Origin: Chrysomallon squamiferum
Lineage: Eukaryota; Mollusca; Gastropoda; Neomphalida; Peltospiridae
Direction: 5' to 3'
Assembly: GCA_012295275.1 (NCBI GenBank)
Contig: CM022667.1
Coordinates: forward strand, 7,490,794-7,554,793
DNA: 64,000 nt
In this document: in pieces, positions 49,813 through 63,860 of the stretch
How positions within the stretch are numbered: the stretch's first letter is position 1
Layout of the letters: each line of letters opens with the position of its first letter
Position numbers and translations under genes: made by a program
The notes under the pieces: generated by a model
Database searches by the model: none
Seen by the model: the letters and a program-made list of their open reading frames with translations, nothing else
What the model was told of the DNA's origin: nothing

Positions 49813-51006
49813 ACCATAGAGTCTAGAGAAAGTACACTGTTCTAGATAAATGATACAACCACTGAGTTCTAGAGCAAGTATACTGTTCTAGATAAATGAT
49901 ATAACCACTGAGTTCTAGAGCTAGTTTACTGTTCTAGATAAATGATACAACCACTGAGTTCTAGAGCAAGTACACTGTTCTAGATAAATGATATAACCAC
50001 TGAGTTCTAGAGCTAGTTTACTGTTCTAGATAAATGATATAACCACTGAGTTCTAGAGCAAGTACACTGTTCTAGATAAATGATATAACCACTGAGTTCT
50101 AGAGCTAGTTTACTGTTCTAGATAAATGATACAACCACTGAGTTCTAGAGCTAGTTTACTGTTCTAGATAAATGATATAACCACTGAGTTCTAGAGCTAG
50201 TTTACTGTTCTAGATAAATGATATAACCACTGAGTTCTAGAGCAAGTACACTGTTCTAGATAAATGATATAACCACTGAGTTCTAGAGCAAGTATACTGT
50301 TCTAGATAAATGATATAACCACTGAGTTCTAGAGCAAGTACACTGTTCTAGATAAATGATATAACCACTGAGTTCTAGAGCAAGTATACTGTTCTAGATA
50401 AATGATATAACCACTGAGTTCTAGAGCTAGCTTACTGTTCTAGATAAATGATATAACCACTGAGTTCTAGAGCTAGCTTACTGTTCTAGATAAATGATAT
50501 AACCACTGAGTTCTAGAGCAAGTATACTGTTCTAGATAAATGATATAACCACTGAGTTCTAGAGCAAGTATACTGTTCTAGATAAATGATATAACCACTG
50601 AGTTCTAGAGCTAGCTTACTGTTCTAGATAAATGATATAACCACTGAGTTCTAGAGCTAGTATACAGTTCTAGATAAATGATATAACCACTGTGTTCTAA
50701 AGCTAGTATACAGTTCTAGATAAATGATATAACCACTGTTATAAAGCAAGTATACTGTTCTAGATAAATGATATAATCACCGAGTTCTAGAGCAAGTATA
50801 CTGTTCTAGATAAATGATATAACCAGAGTTCTAGAGCTAATTTACAGTTCTAGATAAATGATATAACCACTGAGTTCTAGAGCTAGTTTACAGTTCTAGA
50901 TAAATGATATAACCACTGAGTTCTAGAGCTAGTTTACAGTTCTAGATAAATGATATAACCACTGAGTTCTAGAGCTAGTTTACAGTTCTAGATAAATGAT
51001 ATAACA
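49813..51006. repeat. 46-bp minisatellite with interleaved variant units
   Basis: About 26 copies of 'tagataaatgatataaccac', TGAGTTCTAGAG and a variable 11-bp segment ending in GTTC. That segment takes a few forms (CAAGTAYACTG, CTAGYTTACTG, CTAGTTTACAG, CTAGTATACAG), arranged non-randomly: CAAG and CTAG forms alternate on the left, and all ACAG forms lie at the right end. Each complete unit carries two TCTAGA palindromes spaced 27 and 19 bp. Three units near 50690-50830 are damaged. Confidence 0.97.
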
Positions 51007-52059
51007 CAGTTAATGAAATGGATATTTAATGTAACAGATTATATTAATTATTATTCAAGGTTGATCTTATCAATGTGACAAACAATCCATGAACTGGTAA
51101 AAACATTTCTCAAAGCTGCTGCCATTTATGGCTGAGTGGCTGTTTTTGAAATGAGTCTGTTTATAATAACCAACTAATGTACAAGCTTTGGATGCTTCAT
51201 TTAAAAAAGATAAAATGATAATCAACGATGTGTAGATATCTATGGCATAACATTACACATGTCGACAGTAGAATTTATTACAAACAGCATCCATTCACAA
51301 ACACAACTGAGGGAAGATAAGAAACCATAAAGAAATTCCCAAAGTTTTGTTTTTTGCTCTTTCTTATTATTTTGCTTGCAGTCAGAAACCTCTTTTATCT
51401 TTTTATGTATTTGTTTTTCTTTCTTCTTTTTAACAAAGGGTTTTTTTTTTTTTTTTTTTATTTTACTTTTTTGTTGTTGTTTTGTTCCTGTGTGAAATGA
51501 GAATGGGATGAAAATGGAAAGGTAAATTTATTTTTTGAAAGCCACCTCCAGACAGCATTGGTTGAAAATTAAATAAAGATAGGATTTCAGCCAGTTTTTA
51601 TTATATTGTATATTTATATCACTCTCACAAATTTAATTTGTTTCAGTAACTTATTGATTTCTTTATGTTGTTAAAATATTGGACAAAAAAGTTGAAATCC
51701 GTAAACAAATATTTGGACTTCTGCCATAGACTGTCAACCTTTGTTAATAATAAAGTTAACAAACCCGTGTTTGTTTTCTTCTCTTTCTTTTGTACTTTTA
51801 AAGCAATAAAATAGCATGTTGACAAAGAAATCCTTGTAGACCAATAATACTGCTGAGTACCACTGACAAGTATTAAAATGTAATTTGTCTGTTCACATTT
51901 TCTTTAACACAACAAACCTGAAGTCAGTGACTTTTTATTCCTCAGAGCAAAGAAGCTAAATTTGTTTTGACACAAGGAACCTACTTTCTTTTTCCTTTTT
52001 TTTAAATGTAATTTCGAACAGAAGCAGTGTCTTAATTTGTGACTTCCTGTAGGGTAGAT
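51007..52059. other. AT-rich unique sequence, no gene seen
   Basis: Contains a 19-bp T run at 51441-51459. No coding frame was recognised. Confidence 0.55.
51441..51459. repeat. Poly(T) tract
   Basis: Run of 19 T in T-rich surroundings. Confidence 0.85.
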
Positions 52060-52200
52060 CATCTATATTCCATGTAACACATGTGCAAGATTATGTTCTG
52101 TGTAACTACGTTCAACACAACTGTGTCCAATGTAACCCTATATTTAATGTAACTTCTATATTCAGTGTAACTTTAATATTGAATGTTATCCTATGTTCAA
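52060..52200. repeat. Degenerate about 19-bp tandem repeat
   Basis: Seven loosely similar units around 'tatattcaatgtaac' (TTCCATGTAAC, TCCAATGTAAC, TTTAATGTAAC, TTCAGTGTAAC). Strong decay; a 67-codon frame across it is an artefact. Confidence 0.65.
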
Positions 52201-54011
52201 GAAGGCACCATCTCTCCCACAAGGCCATACCTATTGGTAACACTATTTGTTTTAATATACATTTAACATCAGAACTTACATACTGAGTAAAATCTGAAGA
52301 AATTTTTATAATCCCTTTGTTAGCAGATTAAAATCAGGTTTTATCTAAGTTGTTCTGAAACTCGTCTCACCTGACTAACTCAGAGATGTCACAGCAGACG
52401 GAGACATGGGGGGGGGTAAGGTCAAAGGAAATGAAATTTGCTTTTAATGACATCCTCAAACCGGATAAATAATCACAAGCACATTTTCAGATTTCTGAAA
52501 AAAACAACTGCTGCAGATTTTCATATATTTTATAATCTAATATTTATATCCATTTGTATCCATATTAAAAATGTTGAACAAGCATGCAGCTATACTCATA
52601 CATGTTCCACACATACAAAAGTATTTTAACACTAACATTATTCATTACACAATGACATTTTAGTAATTTAAACCGAAGATATAAATTCTGCATTAATAAA
52701 GTGTGTTACCTGTCACTGGATTCAATTCAATTATCTGTTTTACTGATGTTTTCTGTGGGACAGGCAGTTAACAAACAATGGAATATTGAAATTAGTAAAT
52801 CCATGTTACTTTAATTTGTTAAATTGCTTCAGGAATGAAACTAGATATCAATCAAAAGAAAAAAAATATATAATTCTAATGAATAATATTTTGTGAAGGT
52901 TTTATCAAAGTGGTGTGTAACTTCAACTAATTTTAAATAATGTGGAAGTGGATCCAAAAAAATAAACAAACACAAAAAAAAAAAAAAAAAATAGAAAATA
53001 AATAAATAATAAAAAACAAAACCAAAAAAACAACAATAAAAAAACACAGTGATTTAACAGGTACATGAGTTTCTAAATAGTTTTTGTTTCACAAAGAATT
53101 ACCTCCTGTTATTTGTAATTTAAATAATGTCTAATATTTAACTTAATATTTACTATAAAAATAAGTGTCACAGGCTGACTGCATGTGAACTACATTACAT
53201 AAATACCTGTAATGTTTCCATAGATATGTCAGAAAGACAGGTGTTATGTGAACAACATTTCAGTAACAAATATTTTTTCACATTTGTGAGAAACAAGATA
53301 GAACTGAGTAATTAAACGATAATGGTAATCATGGATTGATCTCTTTCAACAGTGAGTAAAAACAAGCTTATATTTCAAACCACATAAGAAATTAAAAATG
53401 TTCACTTATTTGATTAATATTTAACATTATAATTAGACAAGCTGTTTGAAGTCCGCCATTTTAATTTTGAGCTTTATGAATATTGTATCATGTATTTTAT
53501 TCAGTTTGTTGTTAAGCAAACAAAAATAAGACATTAATATCACAGCCTGCAGCAGTTTCAGTTTTATCAATAATGTATTAGCAGTGTACAGAACCAAATA
53601 CATCTGTGAAAATTGTTCAAAACCCACAAAACAAATTATAATAAATAAATAAATAGTAGTAGTAGTAGTAGTAGTATTAGTAGCAGTAGCAGTAATAATG
53701 ATGATGGTGATGTTAATAATAACAATAATAATAAACAAAAAATACTAAAACACAAAATACAAGGTTTTTTGGGTTTTTTTTTTAAATGACGGAAATAATA
53801 AAAAAAAGAAAAGAAAAGAAAAAATATAAATAAAAAAGAAAGGAAAAATTTTAAAAATTGCATGGGTGATGGCATTTTAGATCAAAAGTTTGAGTTTTAT
53901 TGAGTGAAAACTATTTAAAAAATAACACAGAAGTCATTACAAGCGTGTTGTATAATAAAATAGACATACATACCACATACACTAACACAGGCACTCACAT
54001 ACACATTTATT
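52201..54011. other. AT-rich unique sequence with simple tracts
   Basis: A G9 run at about 52409-52417, an A18 run near 52974, an AGT/AAT trinucleotide stretch at about 53653-53735, and A-rich sequence at 53790-53850. Minus-strand Phe/Leu-rich frames are low-complexity. No gene. Confidence 0.55.
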
Positions 54012-54030
54012 CTCTCTCATTCATTCATTC

Positions 54031-55665
<1,635 letters not shown>

Positions 55666-55890
55666 AATACTGATACTATTACAACTGCTATCACAATATT
55701 ATTATTACCACCACTACTGTAATACTACTACTACTACCATTACCATTACCATTATAATACTATTACATCAACAACTAAAATACTACTCCTGCTGTATTAG
55801 TATTCTTCTTGTTATTACCATGTAATCCAATCATTAACATCAGCATTACCACTGCTTCTGTAATAACTACTACTATTACTCCATTATTCC
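55666..55890. repeat. Degenerate trinucleotide cluster (ACT/ATT/ACC)
   Basis: Same triplet composition and plus-strand orientation as the clusters at 13.9 and 28.5 kb, with ACTACTACTACC and TACCATTACCATTA blocks. Confidence 0.8.
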
Positions 55891-56346
55891 TTGTTGTTAT
55901 TTTGTTTATTGTTGTGGGTTTTTCTTTCTTTTTTCCTTTTTTTTTTCATTTGTTTACACTTAATTCTTTTGTATGTAAGTGTGTGTTTTTTAATACCATT
56001 TTAATGTGCATATCCATTTCTACAAATAACTGTAATTAAATTAATCCAAAAAGTAAATACATTACTGCTAAAAACTAAAATTAAACATTTCCTAACAGGA
56101 AATAAAAACAGCGTAACTAGACACGGCTGTGGTAAAGAAATAAACACAGGAAGAAACAATTACTGATAATCTTCATTCAGATTTAATAATCATACATAAT
56201 TATCATTCAGACTAGATGATTATTATCATTCATCTGCTGCCTAGCATGGTCTATAATTTGTCAGATATTTCCATACTGTATTAAAAAACATGACTTTAAT
56301 CTGTGTGGATATTTGTACACGGAACTATTGATAGTTTTTATATAAT
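55891..56346. other. AT-rich unique sequence, no gene seen
   Basis: T-rich at 55905-55955; nothing else recognised. Confidence 0.55.
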
Positions 56347-56680
56347 GTTCTTTATTTCACAAAACACAAAGTAACATGTTTTAACACTTCACAAAACACA
56401 AAGTAACATGTTTTAATACTTCACAAAACACAAAGTAACATGTTATAATACTTCACAAAACATAAAGTAATGTTTTAGTAACTCGCAAAACATTAAAAAA
56501 AAACGTATTTTAATACTTCACAAAACACAAAGTAACGTTTTAACACTTCACAAAACACAAAGTAACTTGTTTTAACACTTCACAAAACACAAAGTAACTT
56601 GTTTTAACACTTCACAAAACACAAAGTAACATGTTTTAATACTTCACAAAACACAAAGTAACATGTTTCAACACTTCACT
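56347..56680. repeat. 32-bp minisatellite
   Basis: About ten copies of 'cttcacaaaacacaaagtaa' plus CATGTTTTAACA. Variants are CATGTTATAATA, CTTGTTTTAAC and a shortened CGTTTTAACA. One unit near 56485-56510 is disrupted by an A-run. Confidence 0.95.
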
Positions 56681-57135
56681 GAGAAGTAGTTTTACAAGCG
56701 AAATTTTAATATAAAACTGAAAATTGTGTAATGAAGTCTTAATTCAACTAATGTGCAAAAAATTATATTGTTATGTTTATTACTGTAACTATTATTATTA
56801 TTATTATTATTATTATTATCATCAGTTTTAACAATGTTTGTTATTAACACATCTGTGATATACAGCAATGTCCATGCATAAGTGTGTGTGTTTGTACATG
56901 TGCTTGAGTCTGTATGTGTGTCAATATAAGCATGTGTATATATATATTTTTAATTTTAAAATTTATATTAGGTAGGACAGTACTCTATAAGAAATATATC
57001 TAAGATTATGGTATGTACTTGTCACTCAGATGATACACAATAAATGATTTAGAATAACAAATGTTTTAAAATTTAATATCTGATGATAACAAAATAACCA
57101 GATGTTTTGAAACAAATTCCTAATTTTTACATTTA
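56681..57135. other. AT-rich unique sequence with (ATT)n and TG/TA runs
   Basis: (ATT)n at about 56790-56819, a TG-rich stretch at 56880-56940 and (TA)n at about 56937-56947. No gene. Confidence 0.6.
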
Positions 57136-57220
57136 AATAATAATAATAATAATAATAATATATATAATAATAATTATTAATTATATATATAATTATTATT
57201 ATTATTATTATTATTATTAA
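57136..57220. repeat. (AAT)n ... (ATT)n inverted simple repeat
   Basis: An AAT run (about 57136-57159) and an ATT run (about 57190-57219) flank a TA-rich centre that includes the palindrome 'aattatatatataatt'. The two halves are complementary and could extrude as a hairpin or cruciform. Confidence 0.85.
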
Positions 57221-57519
57221 AATTTTTATTTAATTTCCTCCAAGAATATAACTAATATATAAACAAGTAAATTCCTGTTTGATACACCTGACAAGGCAAG
57301 ATGAAAGGTGAATACATTTGAAAACAAATTGGTTTCAACACCTTATAAAACAGAACAATACAATGTGTCAGTTTAAGAAGCTTAGCAGATTAGTTTGAAA
57401 ATATTTTCATTTGGAATAAAACACAGCTAAAAACACAGCTAAAAACTCAACAGTCACTCGAGTGTTTACCTCACTCTTCTGTCAGTTTATTTTATTTACA
57501 TTACTTTAAGGGTAAGTTA
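57221..57519. other. Unique sequence, no gene seen
   Basis: AT-rich with a small direct repeat 'cacagctaaaaaca' (57422-57450). Nothing else. Confidence 0.5.
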
Positions 57520-57665
57520 CTACCTTCAGCAGCAACAACAACTACAACAACTACTACTACTACTATACTACTATTACTACTGTCACTACTCCTCCACCTA
57601 CTATTACTACAATTACTTCTATTAGTACAACTACTACTTCTATAATTGCTACTGCTTCATCTACT
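57520..57665. repeat. Degenerate trinucleotide cluster (ACA/ACT/ATT)
   Basis: CAACAACTACAACAACTAC followed by ACTACTACTATACTACTAT and related triplets. Smaller relative of the clusters at 13.9, 28.5 and 55.7 kb. Confidence 0.8.
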
Positions 57666-58814
57666 CTACTAACATTTTACGTTTTACAGGTGGAGTGGAT
57701 ACTGTTAAATATATTTCACACGTGATTAACTAAAGGGTGAGTACAACTGATTTTGTTATTTAAACTGTTATTTAAGCTGATATTGATATTTGTGAAATGA
57801 TCAGCACATGTTAGTAAGTAAAATAGTTCTTACAATATATAAATGATTTAAATTAAAAACAAACTCTCACATTCTCTTGTTTTCACATTTTTTAAAACAG
57901 ATAACATCCATCTATCTAGGGAATAACTTATTACTGTCTTAAAATGTCTGTTTTATACTGAGAAGGTTTCAACCTGAACAGATATCTGAAGACAGTAAAC
58001 AGTTATCTCTTTTATTAAAAAAAACAAAACAAAAAAAAAACTGTTTTGTTTCTTATCTCACCAGTCTTGAGAGGAACAGATTCAAACTATACATCAAAAT
58101 AAAACTGTTCATAAAAAATGATTTGTTATTCTTTAAAACAAACCTGCTTTCACAATGGTCTTTTAAGATGTAAACTAGCAATGTAACACTAAACAATTAA
58201 CTTTTTTTTATTTATATATATATATATAAACATACACACACATTACACACATGTACAATATAAGTATTTTGTCAAAGAAAAATAATTCCATCCCCCATAA
58301 TATTTTTTGATAGTGACTGTAATTATACAAATGTATTTAGTCATCATACTGTCAGTGATTATTGGAAACACACACACAAACATAAGTTAATCATTAATAA
58401 ATTTATAAAAATAAAGTCATATACTATTATTTATTAAATGTTGTAAAATATTGTTGTTTAACAAACAAATTTATTTTATTTTATTATTAATGAGGGTAGA
58501 TGTGTACTTTAATTTAGTAGTTCAACTTAAATAAGCTTTGACATGATTTCTACAAGATTCTTGATGGATGTCATTCAGCTATTTAATTTCTGTATCAGAT
58601 GGAATATAAACTGCCCAGTAATTGATGAGAGGCTTTCTCTGGACACTGTCCACTAATTACTGACACATCTTTTCTGGACATCATCTGACAAGTGACTAGA
58701 TATTTCAGTACGTCAGAAATAGTCCAATTTGAAACTGATCAATTCTGTTCTGGAAGGATCACATGTGAACTGGGAATTGTAATACATAAATTGAAAATAT
58801 TAACAACTCTGATT

Positions 58815-58817
<3 letters not shown>
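57666..58817. other. AT-rich unique sequence with a candidate regulatory island
   Basis: Mostly AT-rich, with (TA)n near 58215-58228. 58540-58700 is complex, with 'cccagtaattgatgagagg' and 'ccactaattactgacac', both homeodomain-type cores. A 60-codon frame that ends in the GA tract (58692-58874) is not credible. Confidence 0.35.

Positions 58818-58871
<54 letters not shown>
58818..58871. repeat. (GA)n microsatellite
   Basis: GA run of about 27 units. Confidence 0.96.
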
Positions 58872-58873
<2 letters not shown>

Positions 58874-59547
58874 AAATGGATTCATAATGAACAAAATGTG
58901 AATATATTCATATATTTCATATCCATATTCCAGTGATTAAACAACAGTGTACAACATTTATTGTTTGAATCACTCAAGTGAAAACACACACTCAGTAATA
59001 ACTACATTTAAACATCTACGTACTCAAACACATCCCAATTAATGTGGAAATTAGAGCACTGAGAAACCTTTCTATGTAAACAGAAAATTTATTACATATG
59101 TTTTATTAAAACTCAGTTTGTTGTGTTTCTGTTAATAGTAATTTTATCATGACTCTCAGTACATCAGTCGTCTAAACAAACACCATTTTACATACCTCAT
59201 TGGTTAACAACATTATAATAACAATAACGATGATAATAATAATAATTAACAAATAACAATGTAATAATAATAATAATAGAAATTATTTTTTTTTGTAAAT
59301 TATGAAAGATGAACATTTAAATACTGACAGGTAAAGATATTTACCTGTATGTTGTACAATATACATTCCTATGTAAAACGTAATTTTAGCTTGAATAATT
59401 TCAAGTATGGACAAAAGACACACACACACACACATGCATGCAAAAGTGTCACAGAAATGCACATACACACATAAACACACACAACTAAATGTACAAGTAC
59501 AAACTTAAATGGAAAAGAAAAAGCTTTCATGTAGATGTGTCATTCTG
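58872..59547. other. AT-rich unique sequence, no gene seen
   Basis: TAATAATAA-rich at 59212-59280; a short CA run near 59418-59432 and CACACATAAACACA near 59460-59482. No gene. Confidence 0.55.
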
Positions 59548-59571
59548 CTGTCTGTCTGTCTGTCTGTCTGA
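59548..59571. repeat. (CTGT)n microsatellite
   Basis: Six consecutive CTGT/TGTC units. Confidence 0.9.
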
Positions 59572-59847
59572 ATTAGAATGTCTTTACAAACACGTTTCTT
59601 GCATGTTTCATGCTGGTCGGTACAGCAACATGATTAAAAGAAAAGATTAACATTTGATAATGTGTGATATTAATAAACACCTTTTACACTTTTAATTTCC
59701 AGGATGTGTTACCAAGGTGATTTCAGATTTGATACAGAACTGTCTAGACAGATGTGTAAACTGTGAATCAGTCTTAATCAGTCTGTCTCTCTTTCTTAAT
59801 CAGTCTGTCTCTCTTTCTTTCTCCCTCTTTCTCTCTGTCTGTCTGTT

Positions 59848-59851
<4 letters not shown>

Positions 59852-59943
<92 letters not shown>
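59852..59943. repeat. Compound (TC)n-(AT)n microsatellite
   Basis: A TC run (59852-59912, about 30 units) passes directly into an AT run (59913-59943, about 15 units). Upstream (59770-59850) is a degraded CTGT/CTTT tract with a 25-bp direct repeat 'cttaatcagtctgtctctct'. Confidence 0.96.
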
Positions 59944-59946
<3 letters not shown>

Positions 59947-61164
59947 AATAAAATAGATATTCAAACATCCACATATACCAGTAATACAAGAAAACACATT
60001 AGCATTAATATAAACAGATACAATGATTAAACTGAAGAAAATTTTAGAAGATTTATTAATAAACAATAACTTGTCTAGGTGCTGTAGGGGAGAACTTTTT
60101 TTTCACTTTTTTACAACAATCCCGTCTTATAAATGTTTTCTGCTATTTAATCCACTGCTTCTACAAACAAATCCAAGTAACAAAAATTCCATTAGGAAAA
60201 CATTTCAGTGTCATTTTCTGTGAGAAATCCAAACTGACAGTCATGAAAACATGCCCTTGACTATGAATATATAAAATCATGAGTTTTAATAGAACAGTGT
60301 GAAATATTCTTAGAAACTGAAAGATGTCAAAAGATTATTAAAGTAAAAAAACTTCATGTCATATTTTAAACATTTTATTTTCTCTTTTCATCTTTTTTCC
60401 TTCTTATTGTTAATATTATCTTTTACATTATCATAATAATAAAATATTTGGTGTCTTCATAACAGTTTACAAATGAATGATTTTTTACAAATTTGAGTGG
60501 TTATAAAATGGAGGTGTGAGAAAGGAAAACTGACATTTCTTAGGCTACTCATACACCTCTTCACACAGACATGAATTCAAAATAAATAAATAAATAAAAT
60601 ATTTTTTTTAATTTTTTGTTTTTTAAAAGAAAATGGAACTGGTTGTAATGTGAAATAAACACAAGGTCTGCTCTTACAAGGACAGATCCTGTGATATGCT
60701 GTACCTCAGTCCAATGTTACATCAAGACTTAAAACAGATGCAAACTGAAATAAATATTTTTAACAGCACTAGGGTGTTCTGAAGCAATAATTCATTTCCA
60801 ATATTTTATATTTTTATTATTAGTTCCTTTCTTGAAGACAAAGTGATATCATAGCAGCTTTTAAATAAATCATCAAAAGATGAAAATTTATTATGAGGTC
60901 TGTGGCAGGATTAAATACTTCTATGTTTTTTTTTCAATTACTTTTATCTTATCTTACATTGTTTATTTCCTTGAACACTGGGAAGATAAATAAATAAAAG
61001 AGACTTGACTAAATTCATTTGAAACCTGTCAGCAGCTTGGCTTGTGATTTACAAGAAGTTAATTTCACCATCGCTGTTTGCTTTTTAGATGCCATGTTTA
61101 TCACACAAACATGAATATTACCTAGAAACTCATAGATCCCTCCAGTTTGCTTAAAATGAGCTCA
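59944..61164. other. AT-rich unique sequence
   Basis: 61020-61160 is more complex ('gaaacctgtcagcagcttgg', 'aagttaatttcaccatcg') and may be conserved. Elsewhere AT-rich with AAAT runs near 60582-60600. A 66-codon frame (60023-60223) has no recognised motif. Confidence 0.45.
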
Positions 61165-61282
61165 AGATATTTATAAAATAAATTTTTGATACTGAAAAAG
61201 GTTAAAGAGATAAAGAGAAAAAGATATTTATAAAATAAATGTTTGATACTGAAAAAGGTTAAAGAGATAAAGAGAAAAAGAT
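61165..61282. repeat. 57-bp tandem duplication, 2 copies
   Basis: 'agatatttataaaataaat' with the following 'gatactgaaaaaggttaaag' and AGATAAAGAGAAAA occurs twice in direct tandem with one mismatch. It is a two-unit array and may show how the longer minisatellites begin. Confidence 0.95.
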
Positions 61283-63749
61283 GAGGTGAATAAAAAGAAG
61301 AAAGAAAAAACTAATCAAATAATAAAAAAAAAATTGGATCTGCTGTAAATGTTTGAAGTCTGTTGTCTGTTCATAGAAATATTTAGTTGTTAGTACTTTT
61401 TATCCTTTTGTTACTTTTCATGTTATTTAACAATAACAATCATTTTAATTGAAAAACAACAATAATTTAATAATAAAAATAACATTATCATCATGAAGAT
61501 AATGTAATAATAATAATAATATAACAAAATATTTTATTCTGATCTGACATTTCATCACATACACACACACATGCACATACGCACACACACACAGACATAT
61601 GTTAAATCAGTCAATCTTTAGACATTCATTGACTGCAAGTTTCTCAACATAAACAATATTATTAATTTATGTAATTTATTTCAAAGAAAATAATTAACAA
61701 AGACATTTTACAGAAATAAATCCACTAAAGAAAAGTCTGGACTACAAATTATAGAATTATGACTGTATTTCTCATTAACAAAACAGCATTACATTTTTAT
61801 CTATTTTCTTACAAATTATAGAATCTATGTTAGAATTATGACTGCATTTCTTATTAACAAAACGTACTAATAAATTACTGTATTTTTATAAACTTAATCT
61901 TAGAATGATTCTGTTTCTTGTCAGCAAACTGCATTATCAGTTATTAACTTTCTTACACATTGCATGAAACCCTTATATATGTGTTTTCCTTTGAGCTGAT
62001 ATTAAATATGAACTATATATTGATCTTATTAACATTTAAAAAATTACTTTGATTAATTTTGTCATTAGTTGTTAGAAACACATTATTGTAACTGTCAGTG
62101 CTTATCAAGGAAACTATTAACACACTAGCTGTATCAATAATTTGTTAATGTGCTGTCACCTTTATTAAATCTGTTGTAAATTTTATTTTTACTTTTATAA
62201 TTTTATTTCATTTTTTATTTTTTTCACCAGGAACGATGATCAATAAAAGAAAGGCAATTTATTTTTTAAAAATCTTTATTTGGTAATTTTTATTGAAAGC
62301 TGCGCTGTGAATGATGTCCTGTTATTGACAAATACAATGTGGGAGTGGTGGCCTCAGGTTTGATCAATACTCGACAGGGCACCTATTGTGTTATTTCCTG
62401 TTCTAACCACTACTCTCACAACTGATTTATTAGATATTGTGTCTCTGTCTAGATATAGATGTACAACTGCTTATCAATATAAATCAATGAAAAGAGTAAC
62501 TCTCTTTTCAGTTATTTTTTCTTTTTAACCCTTATTTTATTTTATTTTATTTTATTTTATTTATTTATTATTATTATTGTTTTTTACTTATTCATTTATT
62601 TTATTTTTATTTTTTTGTTTGGAGATAAAAAGAACATACAGGAAAAACAAACATTTGACATTTAATAATAAAAATAAGTTACAGTTTTTAATAAACATTA
62701 ATTTAATAACAATACAACAGAGGTAATTTTACCAAGTTAAATGTTTTATATTTGATAAACTGATATTGAAATGTAGGTAACAAAACCTATCAGATAAAAA
62801 AAAGTCAGTTAACACAGGATAATCTTTATTAAGTTGTGTGTCTCTCAGATCTCAGAGAGAAATTTCTACAAACTTCCTCATATTTCATCTGACATTAGAA
62901 GTATTAAAACACCATCAATCACATTTTATGTTCATATTGTAGTGAAACATTGAACCACTTTAAAATACCTCTTGTTTTTTTGTTTTTTTTTAAAAATAAG
63001 CCAGTCAGGTGTTCTTTGCCATTTCTTCAACCAATCACAACTGATTAATCGTAACATCGGCACATTAGTTTTATTTTTCATTACACTAGTTGTATGTATC
63101 AAGAGCAGTCAGCTGGTTTGCTGTTTTTCTCCGACATTTATCATATAAAAATATTAGTCAATCACATTTTGTTTGACATTATATTAAGCCAATCAGATTT
63201 CATATATTATTACATTAAGGAAAACAAATCTGTTCTTCATTACATCAACCAATGAAATTTCACTTGTCATTAACTTCTGTTAGCAAGCATGATATCAGCA
63301 TTTATCCTGCAGTGCCAGAAATACAATTAATGACAGTTTCTGATATCCATCCTCTAATTAGACCATGATGCCTTGCAGCCATGTTGAGAGATTCTACAAC
63401 ACTTCATAATGACTAAAATAGCAGCTAAAACCTGCTGACTTGAAACAAGACCTGATCAAGTTATCATGCATGGAAACTTAGTGTTTTACCAGTAGTGTAA
63501 CACTGTTTAGACAGTTTTCTGGTTTTAGTTTCACTTTACAATAAAAGAAAAAGTTTTCATATTTATACATAGGTGATGAGAGATGATTTTAAAACTGAAG
63601 GTTAAACTGTTTTGTCTTGTTTTTTTAGTGAACACTGTGACAGTCATCACTCTCCTCTACCTGTAGTGGTCAGTGTAATGGTCAACTTGGTGTCACCAAG
63701 TCACAACACAATCTCTGAAGTATTCAATTATCACTGATTCAGTATGATG
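61283..63749. other. AT-rich unique sequence with local duplications
   Basis: 'tacaaattatagaat' blocks at about 61742 and 61811 are diverged direct repeats. A TTTTA-rich tract spans 62520-62615. A reverse-strand SINE-like segment lies at about 62341-62425. 62910-63260 has several CCAATCA-type boxes. 63270-63400 is complex and motif-rich. No gene is recognised. Confidence 0.45.
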
Positions 63750-63860
63750 GCTGATTATCATCTGCTTTTACCAGTGTTGATAATCAATGTTGATAATCAA
63801 CTACTTCTACCAGTGTTGATAATCAACTACTTCTATCAGTGTTGATAATCATCAGCTCAT
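63750..63860. repeat. 26-bp tandem repeat, about 4 copies
   Basis: Unit 'cagtgttgataatcaactac' plus TTCTAC. The first copies are diverged or shortened. Confidence 0.85.
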
